From Bordetella sp. H567 (GTDB lineage Bacteria > Pseudomonadota > Gammaproteobacteria > Burkholderiales > Burkholderiaceae_B), in assembly GCF_001704295.1 (NCBI RefSeq), contig NZ_CP012334.1:1438084-1502083 (forward strand): a stretch of DNA of 64,000 bases. The letters are read 5' to 3'. The position numbers and the translations under genes were made by a program. The first letter of the stretch is position 1. Each line of letters starts with the position of its first letter. Shown piece by piece: positions 33,288 to 42,338 of this stretch. The notes under the pieces are model-generated. The model was not told the origin of the DNA and made no database searches. It was given only the letters and a program-made list of their open reading frames with translations.

Positions 33288-35057
33288 ATGGCTACCAAAC
33301 TACCGGAAACGGACGCAGTGCTCATCGGTGTCGGCCTCGTCGGCACCATGCTGGGACGGGAATTGACGCGGGCCGGCCTGCGCGTGGTCGGCCTGGAGCG
33401 CGGCGAACCGCGCTCTACCGTGCCGGATTTCCAGGGACCGCATATGCATGACGAACTGCGCTATTCCGTGCGCAAGGCGCTTATGCAGGACAACACCAAG
33501 GAAGCCGTCACCTTCCGCAATAGCATCCGGGAGGAGGCCCTGCCCATACGGCGCTGGGAGAGCTTTCTTCCGGGCACCGGCCTGGGCGGCGCGGCGGTGC
33601 ATTGGAACGGGCAAACGTATCGCTTCCAGGATACCGACCTACGCATGCGTACTCTGACCACCCAACGCTACGGCGCGAAGTTCACGGCGGAGGACCTGTT
33701 CGTGCAGGATTGGGGCGTCGACGCCGCGACGCTGGAGCCTTACTACGACCGCTTTGAATATCTGCTGGGCGTCAGCGGCAAGGCCGGCAACCTGAAGTCG
33801 GGCAAGGTGGAGGGCGGCAATCCCTTCGAGGACCCGCGTGCCCGGGATTACCCCACGCCACCCATGAAGGAGCCTTATGGCTCGGCCATGTTCAGGAAGG
33901 CCGCGTCCGGCCTGGGATACCATCCGTATCCGCAGCCGTCGGCGAACCTGAGCCAGCCCTACACCAACCCGGAAGGCATGACGCTGAACACCTGCATGTT
34001 TTGCGGGTTCTGCGAGCGCTACGGCTGCGAGCACTTCGCCAAGGCGTCGCCGCAGACGATACTGCTGCCGGTGCTGCTGAAGGACAAGAACTTCGAGCTG
34101 CGCACGCAGTGCCAGGTGTTGCGCATCAACGTGGCGAGCGACGGCAAGCGCGCCACCGGCGTGACCTACGTCGATGCGGCGGGCCGCGAGTTCGAACAGC
34201 CGGCGCAGTTGGTCATCCTGGGCGGGTTCGCGCTGAACAACGTCAGGATGCTGCTGCTGTCGCGCATCGGCGAACCCTACGATCCCGTATCGGGAAAAGG
34301 CGTGGTCGGGCGCGGCTATGCCTACCAGACCATGAGCGCGGTTCAGATCTTCTACGACACCAGCGTCAATATCAATCCGTATATGCGGTCCGGCGCCTGC
34401 GGTACGGTGGTGTCCGATTTCGTTTCGGACAACTTCGATCATGGGCCGCATGGTTTCGTCGGCGGCGCCTATATCGGCGAAATCATGAGCCATGGGCGGC
34501 CCATCGAGTTCCATCCGACGCCGGTCGGCACGCCCAGCTGGGGGTCGGAATGGAAAAAGGCAGTCATCCGCCACTACAACCACACCTCCGTGCTCAATGT
34601 CCATGGCAGTTCCGTGTCCTGCCGGGCGAACTACCTGGACCTGGACCCGACCTATCGCGATGCCTGGGGGCTGCCGCTGTTGCGCATGACCTTCGATTTC
34701 CACGAAAACGATCTGAAGATGTCGCGCTTCCTGACCGATCGCGCGCTGGAAATCGGCAAGGCCATGGGCGGCAAGCAGGTGCATGGCGGGGCGCGGGAGC
34801 GCCCTTATACCGTGACGCAGTACCAGACGACCCACAATACGGGCGGCACGGTGATGGGCGAGGACAGGTCGACCAGCGTGGTCAACCGCTATCTGCAAAG
34901 CTGGGACCTGCACAACCTTTTCGTGATCGGCGCCTCGAATTTCCCGCAGAACGCCTCCTACAACCCCACCGGTACCGTTGGCGCGCTGGCCTATTGGGCC
35001 GCCGATGCCATCGTGTCGCGCTATCTGAAATCGCCGGCTCCGCTGATGAATGCCTGA
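33288..35057 (+). CDS. GMC-type flavoprotein dehydrogenase (gluconate 2-dehydrogenase alpha)
   Basis: A 589-residue FAD enzyme oxidising a sugar acid or alcohol in the periplasm and passing electrons to the cytochrome subunit. The FAD motif is GVGLVG at residues 14-19, followed by VVGLERG; the middle has LGGAAVHWNGQTYRFQ; the C-terminus has HNTGGTVMGED and NASYNPTGTVGALAYWAAD, the GMC active-site stretches with a His. A Cys cluster (TCMFCGFCERYGC near residue 238) is characteristic of this dehydrogenase subgroup. It lacks its own signal and is presumably exported with the Tat subunit. Gluconate is the family name; the true substrate is not shown by the sequence. Confidence 0.87.
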   Translation: MATKLPETDAVLIGVGLVGTMLGRELTRAGLRVVGLERGEPRSTVPDFQGPHMHDELRYSVRKALMQDNTKEAVTFRNSIREEALPIRRWESFLPGTGLGGAAVHWNGQTYRFQDTDLRMRTLTTQRYGAKFTAEDLFVQDWGVDAATLEPYYDRFEYLLGVSGKAGNLKSGKVEGGNPFEDPRARDYPTPPMKEPYGSAMFRKAASGLGYHPYPQPSANLSQPYTNPEGMTLNTCMFCGFCERYGCEHFAKASPQTILLPVLLKDKNFELRTQCQVLRINVASDGKRATGVTYVDAAGREFEQPAQLVILGGFALNNVRMLLLSRIGEPYDPVSGKGVVGRGYAYQTMSAVQIFYDTSVNINPYMRSGACGTVVSDFVSDNFDHGPHGFVGGAYIGEIMSHGRPIEFHPTPVGTPSWGSEWKKAVIRHYNHTSVLNVHGSSVSCRANYLDLDPTYRDAWGLPLLRMTFDFHENDLKMSRFLTDRALEIGKAMGGKQVHGGARERPYTVTQYQTTHNTGGTVMGEDRSTSVVNRYLQSWDLHNLFVIGASNFPQNASYNPTGTVGALAYWAADAIVSRYLKSPAPLMNA

Positions 35058-35065
35058 GGTGGCCC

Positions 35066-36022
35066 ATGAACATTCCAGTTTCCTTATCGAGAGCCGTACT
35101 GCCGCTGGCGATAGCCTGTGCATGCGCGCCGGCTTGCGCGCAGACCGCTGCGGGGAGCACCGCGACTGGCGCGGGCGATGCCGGCGCGGGGCAGCGTATC
35201 GCCACCAGCGGCAACCCGGGCAAGGGTGTGATCGCCTGCGTGACCTGTCATGGCGCGCAGGGCGAGGGCAATGCAGCCAGCGGCTTTCCGCGCCTGGCGG
35301 GCCAATCGGCCGGCTATATGCAGGCGCAGCTGGACAGCTACGCCGACGGCCGCCGGCAGAATCCCATCATGGCGCCTATCGCCAAGGGCCTGGCGCAGGA
35401 CGAGCGCGCCGCCGTGTCGGCTTACTACGCCGACATGGGAACCGCGGGCGCCGCGGCGGCGGGTGGTAACGCGGCGGCGGCCGGCACGCCGGCCGCAAGC
35501 GCAACCCCTGTGGGAGGCGCCGCGCCCGCGCTGGCGCCGGATGCGCACAAGCGCGGCGAGACGCTGTTCATGTTGGGCGACGACGCCCTGCGCGTGCAGG
35601 GCTGCGTCAATTGCCACGGCCCCGGCGGGGCTGGCGAGCCGCCCACCTATCCTTACCTGGCGGGGCAGCACGCCGGCTACCTGGCCGCGGCGCTGCGCGA
35701 GTTCAAGAGCGGCACGCGCAGCAACGATCCCACGGGGCAAATGCCCTACATCGCCCAACAGCTTGGCGACGCGGACATCGAGGCCGTCGCCGCCTACCTG
35801 GCGCAATTGCCGCCGCCCGCGCGCTACGACGCCGACACGGCGGCGATCCGCGATCGCGCCGTCAAGGGCGCCGCCCAGGCTTCGCCCAGCCAGGCCGGGC
35901 CCACCGCGCCCCGAGGCGTGGGCGCCGAGCAGGGCGCACCGCTTACCGGCGGCGCTCAGGGTCCGGGCGGGGGAGGCGGCGGATCGGGCACGGGGCCGTC
36001 CGGTAGCGGAACGGGCCGCTGA
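35066..36022 (+). CDS. Diheme cytochrome c subunit of the dehydrogenase
   Basis: A 318-residue periplasmic cytochrome: signal peptide (LPLAIACACAPACAQ), then two class I domains with CVTCH near residue 58 and CVNCH near 180, separated by an Ala/Gly-rich linker. The domain pattern (HGAQGEGN, GFPRLAGQSAGYMQAQL; TYPYLAGQHAGYLAAALREF) resembles cytochrome c4. Dehydrogenases of this kind usually have a triheme cytochrome, so this is a shorter type. The last 60 residues are Gly/Pro/Ser-rich, and the last 67 bp overlap the convergent hydrolase gene. Confidence 0.87.
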   Translation: MNIPVSLSRAVLPLAIACACAPACAQTAAGSTATGAGDAGAGQRIATSGNPGKGVIACVTCHGAQGEGNAASGFPRLAGQSAGYMQAQLDSYADGRRQNPIMAPIAKGLAQDERAAVSAYYADMGTAGAAAAGGNAAAAGTPAASATPVGGAAPALAPDAHKRGETLFMLGDDALRVQGCVNCHGPGGAGEPPTYPYLAGQHAGYLAAALREFKSGTRSNDPTGQMPYIAQQLGDADIEAVAAYLAQLPPPARYDADTAAIRDRAVKGAAQASPSQAGPTAPRGVGAEQGAPLTGGAQGPGGGGGGSGTGPSGSGTGR

Positions 36023-36957
36023 AGGTCCGCGGCGACGTGGCTCACGATCAGGTCGACCAGGAAAGGCCAAAGCGCCGGCGGCAGGTCGTGTCCCATCCCT
36101 GGGACGATGTGCAGGTCTGCCCCAGGGATGGCACGCGCCAGCGCCTTGCCGGCGGCCATCGGCAGCATGCGGTCCTTTTCTCCATGGATGACCTGGGTGG
36201 GGCTGCGTATGCAACCGCAGAAGGGGCGCAGGTCGCCCGTGCCGAGCACGGCCATCAATTGGCGGCGCACCCCCGCGGCATCGAAGCCCCTGTGGGCCAT
36301 GCTGTCCACGACCTGGTCCAGCTCCGCCTCGGGAACGGGATAGCGCCGCGTGCCCAGCGCGCGCAGCATCCCTTTCGCGTGCGCCTTCTGCCGCGGCATG
36401 GCGGCGTCAGGGGGCGGGCCGCGCAGCATCTTCCATAGCAGAGCGGGCGAAGTCGGTGGCAGCAAGGGCTGATTGGTGCTGGAGAACAGTAGCGTCAGGG
36501 TAGCGACGCGGTCCGGCTGGGTCGCGGCAAGGACCTGTCCGATCATGCCGCCCATGGAGGCCCCGACGACATGGGCGCGTTGCAGATGCAGCGCATCCAT
36601 CAGCATGGCGGTATCGCGGGCCATATCCACCAGCGAGTAGGGCACGCGCGACGCCCGGCCGAACTGCGCCCGCAGCATCAGGCGCCACAGCGAAGGCCCG
36701 CGTGTGTCCGCTTGCACCCGGTCCGAAAGGCCGACGTCCCGGTTATCGAAGCGGATCATGCGCAGGCCCGCCTTCACCAGTTCCCGGCAGAACGCGTCGG
36801 GCCACAGTACCATCTGCGCCCCCAGGCCCATGATCATCAGCAGCACGGGCGAGGCGGGATCGCCCCAGTCCTCATAGGCAAGCCGCAGGATGCCCGCGCG
36901 AGCCATGCCGCGCTTGATGGCGATGTCGTCCGGTCCCCGTTCCGTTTGCGCGTACAT
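35956..36957 (-). CDS. Alpha/beta hydrolase
   Basis: A 333-residue hydrolase fold protein. The nucleophile elbow is VVGASMGGMIGQ (GxSxG), the oxyanion region is LLMIMGLGAQMVLWP, the acid loop is VIHGEKDRMLP, and the catalytic His is in VPGMGHDLP. It may act on an ester, lactone or similar; substrate unknown. The ATG at 36957 is chosen because the fold begins soon after it and GAGG precedes it; a longer frame to 37170 adds a basic non-family extension. The Pro-rich C-terminus overlaps the end of the cytochrome gene on the other strand by 67 bp. Confidence 0.8.
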   Translation of the reverse strand: MYAQTERGPDDIAIKRGMARAGILRLAYEDWGDPASPVLLMIMGLGAQMVLWPDAFCRELVKAGLRMIRFDNRDVGLSDRVQADTRGPSLWRLMLRAQFGRASRVPYSLVDMARDTAMLMDALHLQRAHVVGASMGGMIGQVLAATQPDRVATLTLLFSSTNQPLLPPTSPALLWKMLRGPPPDAAMPRQKAHAKGMLRALGTRRYPVPEAELDQVVDSMAHRGFDAAGVRRQLMAVLGTGDLRPFCGCIRSPTQVIHGEKDRMLPMAAGKALARAIPGADLHIVPGMGHDLPPALWPFLVDLIVSHVAADLQRPVPLPDGPVPDPPPPPPGP

Positions 36958-37179
36958 GCCGATGCCTCGATTCCGCCGATGGACCGCCGCCGCGTGCAAA
37001 TCACATGCCCCGGCGCTGCAGGGGGGCGCGATCGCGCGTGTACGGGACCATGGGCGGCGCTTTTTGGCGGAGCCCACCCGCCCGAGGCCCTGACGGAGCA
37101 CAGCCCTAGCCCGTGCATGCCCGGCTGGCGATGGCCCGCCAGGCGGCCAGATACGGCCATATACGGCCACAAGCAGCCT

Positions 37180-39801
37180 TCAGCCTTTCGGCTCGTAGCC
37201 CAGCGTCTTCATCGCGGCGGCCACGGACTGCGGCCGGTAGTCCGCCCAGGGGGCGTTGCCGGCATCCAGGCGGGTGTGGGCGTTGCTGATCGTCCACTGC
37301 GCGCTGCTGTTGAGTTCCGGCAGCTCGTCCCAGGCGATGGGCACCGAGATACCCAGGCCGGGGCGGGCGCGCGCCGACCACGCGGCCACCGTCGTCGCGC
37401 CAAAGCCGTTGCGCAGGTAGTCCGGGTAGATTTTGCCCACCCGATTCTTGGGGCCGCTTTTCGCCACGAACATCTGGGGCAGTGTCCGGGCCAGGTGGCG
37501 GACGATGGCCTCGGAAAACCCCTTGATGGCGTCCCAGCCGTATTGCTTGCGCAGCGGGACCACCACATGCAGGCCCTTGCCGCCGCTGGTCTTCAGCCAG
37601 CACTGCATGCCCAGCTCCCGCAACAGCACGCGCACCAGTCCGGCCGCCTGCTGCATGGCCGGCCATTTCACGCCGTCGCCGGGATCCAGATCGAAGAGCA
37701 TGCGATCGGGCTTGTCGATCGCGCTCTTGACGGCATTCCAGGTATGGAATTCGACCACATTCATCTGCGCGGCCGACATGATGGCCACGTCGGAAGGCAC
37801 TTCCAGCAGCGACGGGTGGCCCGGGTCCAGCCGCTGCGGCAGCGCCTTGACGCCCGGCATGGCGGCTTCCAGGTGCTTCTGGAAGAACAAGGGTTCCTGT
37901 ATGCCGCCCGGCGCGCGCACCAGCGATACGGGCCTGCCTTTCAGGTGGTCCAGCAGCAGCGGCGCGACCAGGCCGTAGTAGCGGGCGAGATCGAGCTTGG
38001 TGAGTCCGGTGGACGGATCGATGACGCGATCCGGATTGGAGAGGCGGCCTGGCTTTTCTTTCACCGTGGCAGCCTTCTTCGCCTTGGCTTGCCGCGAGGG
38101 GGCCTGGAGGGGTGGCGTTTCCGCATCGCTGCCCGCGGCGGCGGCGACGGCCTCGGCGGGTACCGGCGCTTCGCGGGTAATGGCGCGCGCCGGCTTGTCC
38201 GTGCGCAGGCCGCGGAACACGGAATGCCGTATGTGGCCCGACTGTGTCCATTCACCGAACGAGACTTCGGCCACCAGCTCGGGCTTGACCCAATGCGCGC
38301 GGCGCGGCATATCGGCCTGGTGGGGCAGGGGCCGTTCCTCGATCTCGATGGCCTGCAGCTTCTTCGCCATCTCGTTCAGCCCGCGCGTATCGAAACCGGT
38401 ACCCACCTTGCCGGCATAGCGCAAGCCGCCTTTTTCATCATGCACCGCCACCAGCAGCGCACCCAGGCCCGTGCGGCTGCCGGCAGGATCGGTATATCCG
38501 ACGATGACGAACTCCTGTCGCCGTGCGCATTTGATCTTGAGCCAGCTATCCGAGCGCCGCGACACGTAGCCGGCGTTCCGGCGTTTGGCGATGATCCCTT
38601 CCAGCCCCATCTTGCAGGCGGATTGCACCAGCTCCTGCGGGGCCGCGTCGAAGGCCGCGCTGAAACGCACGGGGCCGTCCGGCGCGGCGCCGAGCAACTG
38701 CTCCAGCAGCGCGCGACGCGTCGTCAGCGGTTCCTCGCGCAGGTCTCGGCCCGCCACGAAAGGAAGGTCGAAGGCATAGAAAACGATGTCGCCCGTCCGC
38801 TCGCCTTCGAAGGCATTCTGCAGCGCCTGGAAGCTGGGCGCGCCGTTGTCGGCCAGGACGACGATCTCGCCGTCGATCCAGGTTCCCGGCACCTTCAGCT
38901 TGCCCAGCACCTGGACCAGGTGCGGCATCTTGCGGCTCCAGTCGTGGCCATTGCGCGTGTAGAGGCGCGGCCCGTCCTCGTCCAGGCGGGCCAGGATGCG
39001 GTAGCCGTCGAACTTCACCTCGTAGATCCAGTCGGCCACATTGGGCGGCACGCCATCGACCAGCGTGGCGAGCTGCGGCTTCAAGGTGGCGGGTACTGCA
39101 CGCGCCACGCCCGGCAGTTTGTGCGCCGGACCATCCTCTTCGGTCTTCCCGGCCTTCTCGGTCTTCCCGGTCTTCGCGGTCTTCCCGGTCTTCGGCGCCT
39201 TCCCGGCCGTGCCCGTGTCCGCGGCACGGGCCAGCGCCTTCTTGCGCTGCGCACGCAGCGGCACCACGCTGTCGGGCATTTCGTCGACCACGCTGAATTC
39301 CTGTTCCGGGCGGGCGAATTCATCGCGGTCCTTGATCAGGAGCCACGGCGGCTGACGCTCGTTTTCCTTGCCATGCAGCCGTACCAGCGCCCAGCGGCCC
39401 TGCATCTTCGCGCCCATGAGGTCGAATTTCAGGTGGCCATCCCGATACCCCTTGCGCGGATCGCCCACCGGCTGCCAGGTACCTTCATCCCAGATGATGA
39501 CCTTGCCCGCGCCGTACTGGCCTTTCGGAATCTCGCCTTCGAACTGGTTGTAGGCGATGGGATGGTCTTCCACCTGGACCGCCATGCGCTTGATGGCGGG
39601 GTCGTAGCTGGGGCCCTTGGGCACCGCCCAGCTTTTCATGGCGCCATCCAGCTCCAGCCTGAAATCGTAGTGCAGCCGCGTGGCCCAGTGCTTCTGGATC
39701 ACGAAGGCGCGCGCCGCGGCATTGGCCTTGCCGCCACCGGCCGGTTCCGACGTGACGTCGAAATTGCGCTTCTGCCGGTACTTCGCAAGCGTGTCGGCCA
39801 T
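37180..39801 (-). CDS. ligD: ATP-dependent DNA ligase D (end joining)
   Basis: Multifunctional end-joining enzyme of 873 residues with three domains. The first is a 3'-phosphoesterase (about 30-170; HYDFRLELDG from His44, DHPIAYNQFEG). The second is an ATP-dependent ligase (about 235-530; catalytic Lys near 262 in YEVKFDGYRI). The third is a primase-polymerase (about 590-860; DLDPGDG near 703 supplies the metal Asp pair). It fills and seals double-strand breaks with Ku. A Lys/Thr/Gly repeat linker (about residues 195-225) joins the first two domains. Its start is uncertain: ATG at 39801, or TTG at 39807, which is better spaced from AAGG and overlaps the ku stop. Confidence 0.93.
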   Translation of the reverse strand: MADTLAKYRQKRNFDVTSEPAGGGKANAAARAFVIQKHWATRLHYDFRLELDGAMKSWAVPKGPSYDPAIKRMAVQVEDHPIAYNQFEGEIPKGQYGAGKVIIWDEGTWQPVGDPRKGYRDGHLKFDLMGAKMQGRWALVRLHGKENERQPPWLLIKDRDEFARPEQEFSVVDEMPDSVVPLRAQRKKALARAADTGTAGKAPKTGKTAKTGKTEKAGKTEEDGPAHKLPGVARAVPATLKPQLATLVDGVPPNVADWIYEVKFDGYRILARLDEDGPRLYTRNGHDWSRKMPHLVQVLGKLKVPGTWIDGEIVVLADNGAPSFQALQNAFEGERTGDIVFYAFDLPFVAGRDLREEPLTTRRALLEQLLGAAPDGPVRFSAAFDAAPQELVQSACKMGLEGIIAKRRNAGYVSRRSDSWLKIKCARRQEFVIVGYTDPAGSRTGLGALLVAVHDEKGGLRYAGKVGTGFDTRGLNEMAKKLQAIEIEERPLPHQADMPRRAHWVKPELVAEVSFGEWTQSGHIRHSVFRGLRTDKPARAITREAPVPAEAVAAAAGSDAETPPLQAPSRQAKAKKAATVKEKPGRLSNPDRVIDPSTGLTKLDLARYYGLVAPLLLDHLKGRPVSLVRAPGGIQEPLFFQKHLEAAMPGVKALPQRLDPGHPSLLEVPSDVAIMSAAQMNVVEFHTWNAVKSAIDKPDRMLFDLDPGDGVKWPAMQQAAGLVRVLLRELGMQCWLKTSGGKGLHVVVPLRKQYGWDAIKGFSEAIVRHLARTLPQMFVAKSGPKNRVGKIYPDYLRNGFGATTVAAWSARARPGLGISVPIAWDELPELNSSAQWTISNAHTRLDAGNAPWADYRPQSVAAAMKTLGYEPKG
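39130..39215. repeat. Imperfect short tandem repeat in the ligD linker
   Basis: A run of 9-base-like units (TCTTCCCGG, GTCTTCGCG and relatives on the plus strand) encoding the GKT/K-rich linker between the phosphoesterase and ligase domains. Copy variation would keep the frame. Confidence 0.65.
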
Positions 39802-39803
39802 GA

Positions 39804-40778
39804 TCAAGCCGCCTTGCGGGTCCGGCTGCCGGATTTACTGGCGGATTTGGCGCTGGACTTCGAGGCGGTTTTCGCGCCGGATTTCGCCTCGGATTTCGTC
39901 TTGGCGGCGGCTTTCCTGGGGGCGCTCTTCTTCTCGCCGCCCGTTTTCTCCGCCACCGCCTTGCCGGCACCGTGCCCGCCCTTCAGGCTGCGTTGCAGCA
40001 GTTCGGTCAGGTCGATGACGTTATCCCCGCCCATGCTCGGGGCTTCCTCTTGCGGCTCGATCACCGTCTCGGTCTTGCCGGCCTTCACCTTCTGTTCAAC
40101 CAGCGCCATGATGGCATGCCGGAATTCATCCTTGAAGTCGTCGGGATTCCAGTCGCCCGACATGTCGTCCACCAGCATTTTGGCCATCTTCTGTTCCTGC
40201 GGGCTGGCGGCCAGCGCCTTGGCGCCCGCGGCCGGCAGTTCAAGGTCGTCCATGGCCTTCACCTCGTCGCCCCAGCGCATCAGGTTCAGCACCAACGCAT
40301 CCCCCGTCGGCACCAGGGCGGCCAGGTGCTGCTTGGTCTGGATCACGACCTTGGCGATGCCGACCTTGCCGGTCTTGGCCAGCGTATCGCGCAACAGCGC
40401 ATACACCTTCTGGCCCTTGTTGATGGGAGCGACGTAATAGGGGCGCTCCAGGTAAACGAAGGGCAGTTGATCGGCCGGCACGAAGCGCTGGATCTCGATG
40501 GTCTGCGTCGTGCGCGGATAGGCCTCGGCGATCTCCTCGGGCGAAATGATGACGTACTGGCCGTCTTCGTACGCCACGCCCTTGACGATGTTCTCGCGAT
40601 CTATCTCGCGGCCGGTGCGCTTGTTGATGCGCTTGTAGCCCACCGGGTCCATGGTGCGCTTGTCCAGCCAGTCGAAATCCACGCCGGAGTCGACGGCGGC
40701 GGTATGCAATCCGACCGGGATATTGACCAGGCCGAACGAGATCGCGCCTTTCCAGATCGTTCTAGTGGACGAGGCCAT
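39804..40778 (-). CDS. ku: Ku homodimer DNA end-binding protein
   Basis: Binds broken DNA ends and recruits LigD. From the ATG at 40778 (CAGGAG upstream) there are 324 residues; the core starts with TIWKGAISFGLVNIPVGLH and includes KRINKRTGREI and VYLERPYYVAP. The C-terminus (after about residue 265) is a Lys/Ala/Ser-rich tail, as in other bacterial Ku proteins where it binds DNA and stimulates ligation. It overlaps or abuts ligD and lies 85 bp after the liv operon's last gene, so it may have its own promoter. Confidence 0.94.
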   Translation of the reverse strand: MASSTRTIWKGAISFGLVNIPVGLHTAAVDSGVDFDWLDKRTMDPVGYKRINKRTGREIDRENIVKGVAYEDGQYVIISPEEIAEAYPRTTQTIEIQRFVPADQLPFVYLERPYYVAPINKGQKVYALLRDTLAKTGKVGIAKVVIQTKQHLAALVPTGDALVLNLMRWGDEVKAMDDLELPAAGAKALAASPQEQKMAKMLVDDMSGDWNPDDFKDEFRHAIMALVEQKVKAGKTETVIEPQEEAPSMGGDNVIDLTELLQRSLKGGHGAGKAVAEKTGGEKKSAPRKAAAKTKSEAKSGAKTASKSSAKSASKSGSRTRKAA

Positions 40779-40863
40779 GGCAGCTCCTGTTTTCATGGCG
40801 CACGCGCCAGGCCGCCTGCGCCGTTTACTCAGGCGTAGCAACTACCATGCCAGATGTATCGCG

Positions 40864-41586
40864 TCACACGGCCAGCCATTGCGAGACGACGGCGTCGTTG
40901 GCCATCAACTCCGCCGGGTTGCCTTGGAAGACGATGCGGCCGTGTCCCATCACGCAGACGCGTGTCGCGACCTTGAGCGCGATGGTCAGCTTTTGTTCCA
41001 CCAGCAGCACCGATACGCCCTTGCGCTGCATATCCGCGATGCATTCGCCGACCTGGCTGACGATGCGGGGCGCCAGGCCTTCCGTGGGCTCGTCGATCAA
41101 AATCACCAGCGGGTTTCCGAGCAGCGAGCGGCAGATGGTCAGCATCTGCTGCTCGCCGCCGGACAGGCTGCCGGCCTTGGTATCGCGCCGCTCCTTCAGC
41201 CGCGGGAAATAGTCAAACATCTGCGCGATCGTCCAGCGAGGCGCGCCAGCGACGGGCGGCTGCTCGCCCATGCGCAGGTTTTCATCGACGGTAAGGTTGG
41301 CGAAGATCTCGCGCTCTTCCGGCACGTAGGCGATGCCCGCCCGGCAAATGGCGTAGGGGCGTGCGCCGGCCAGGTCGCGGCCGCGCAGCCGGATACAGCC
41401 GGACGCGGGCGCCACCAATCCCATGATGGTCTTCATGGTGGTCGAGCGTCCCGAGCCGTTGCGGCCCACCAGGCTGACCACTTCGTTCGGCGCCACGCGC
41501 AGGTTCACGCCGTGCAGCACGTGGCTTTTGCCGTAGCGCGCGTGCAGGTCTTCGACGTCCAGCAGGGGCGTTTCCATCTCGTTCAT
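40864..41586 (-). CDS. livF: Branched-chain amino acid-type ABC transporter ATPase (LivF)
   Basis: A 240-residue ATP-binding subunit. Signature LSGGEQQM, Walker B VILIDEPTEG and an H-loop-like region (LLVEQKL; LivF proteins have Gln here) are normal. Walker A reads GRNGSGRST (residues about 42-50): the invariant Lys is replaced by Arg. Start overlaps the livG stop (ATGA). Last gene of the liv operon. The substrate may be an amino acid, urea or aromatic acid, since the Liv family is broad. Confidence 0.9.
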   Translation of the reverse strand: MNEMETPLLDVEDLHARYGKSHVLHGVNLRVAPNEVVSLVGRNGSGRSTTMKTIMGLVAPASGCIRLRGRDLAGARPYAICRAGIAYVPEEREIFANLTVDENLRMGEQPPVAGAPRWTIAQMFDYFPRLKERRDTKAGSLSGGEQQMLTICRSLLGNPLVILIDEPTEGLAPRIVSQVGECIADMQRKGVSVLLVEQKLTIALKVATRVCVMGHGRIVFQGNPAELMANDAVVSQWLAV

Positions 41587-42338
41587 GCCGCCACCTCGTT
41601 GCCCAGATACGCTTCGCGCACGCGCGCGTTGGCGCGGATGGCCTCGGGCGTGCCCGTGGCGATGACCTCCCCATAGACCAGGACGCTGATGCGGTCGCTC
41701 AGCGCGAACACGACGTCCATGTCGTGTTCCACGATCAGCAGGGTGCGTCCCGCGGTCGCTTCCCGGATCAGCTGCGCCGTGTATGCCGTTTCTTCATGGG
41801 ACATGCCGGCCATGGGTTCGTCCAGCAGCACGAGGCGCGGATCGGACGCCAGGGTCATCGCGATCTCCAGCGAGCGCTGGTCCGAATACGCCATCTCTCC
41901 GGCTATGGCCGATGCCTTGGCCGTTAGGCGCACCAGTTCCAGCAGCCGTTCCGTTTCGTCCCGGATGCGCCGGTCCCGGTCGATGAATTTCCAGAACACG
42001 TATTGCGTGCCGTGCGCGCGCATCACGGCCAGCCGGATGTTCTCGAAGGTGCTCAGCCGGGGAAAGATATTGGTGATCTGGAAGGAACGCGCCAGGCCCA
42101 GGCGGTTGATGGCTTGCGGCGAGCGGCCGCCGATCTCCCGGCCCTCGAAACGGATGCTGCCGGACGTCGGTGCCAGCTGTCCGGACACCAGGTGAAAGAC
42201 GGTGGACTTGCCCGCGCCGTTGGGGCCGATCAGGGCATGCCGTTCCCCCTGGCGCACCTGCAGGTCCACGCCCCGTATGATCTCCGTCATGCCGAAGGAC
42301 TTGCGCAGGCCGCCGAGGCTCAGGATCGGTTCGTTCAT
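41583..42338 (-). CDS. livG: Branched-chain amino acid-type ABC transporter ATPase (LivG)
   Basis: A 251-residue ATP-binding subunit with intact Walker A (GPNGAGKST, residues about 37-45), the signature region AYSDQRSLEIA (a variant of LSGGQ, here YSDQR), Walker B LVLLDEPMAGM and the H-loop VEHDMDVV. The signature variant is common in LivG. The ATG at 42338 overlaps the livM stop. Works with LivF as the other half of the ATPase pair. Confidence 0.91.
   Translation of the reverse strand: MNEPILSLGGLRKSFGMTEIIRGVDLQVRQGERHALIGPNGAGKSTVFHLVSGQLAPTSGSIRFEGREIGGRSPQAINRLGLARSFQITNIFPRLSTFENIRLAVMRAHGTQYVFWKFIDRDRRIRDETERLLELVRLTAKASAIAGEMAYSDQRSLEIAMTLASDPRLVLLDEPMAGMSHEETAYTAQLIREATAGRTLLIVEHDMDVVFALSDRISVLVYGEVIATGTPEAIRANARVREAYLGNEVAA

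Noticed and set aside
36571-40437. A 1288-codon plus-strand open frame opposite ligD and ku
   Set aside because: The minus strand carries unmistakable LigD and Ku motifs; the plus frame reads as His/Gln/Arg-rich filler without domains.
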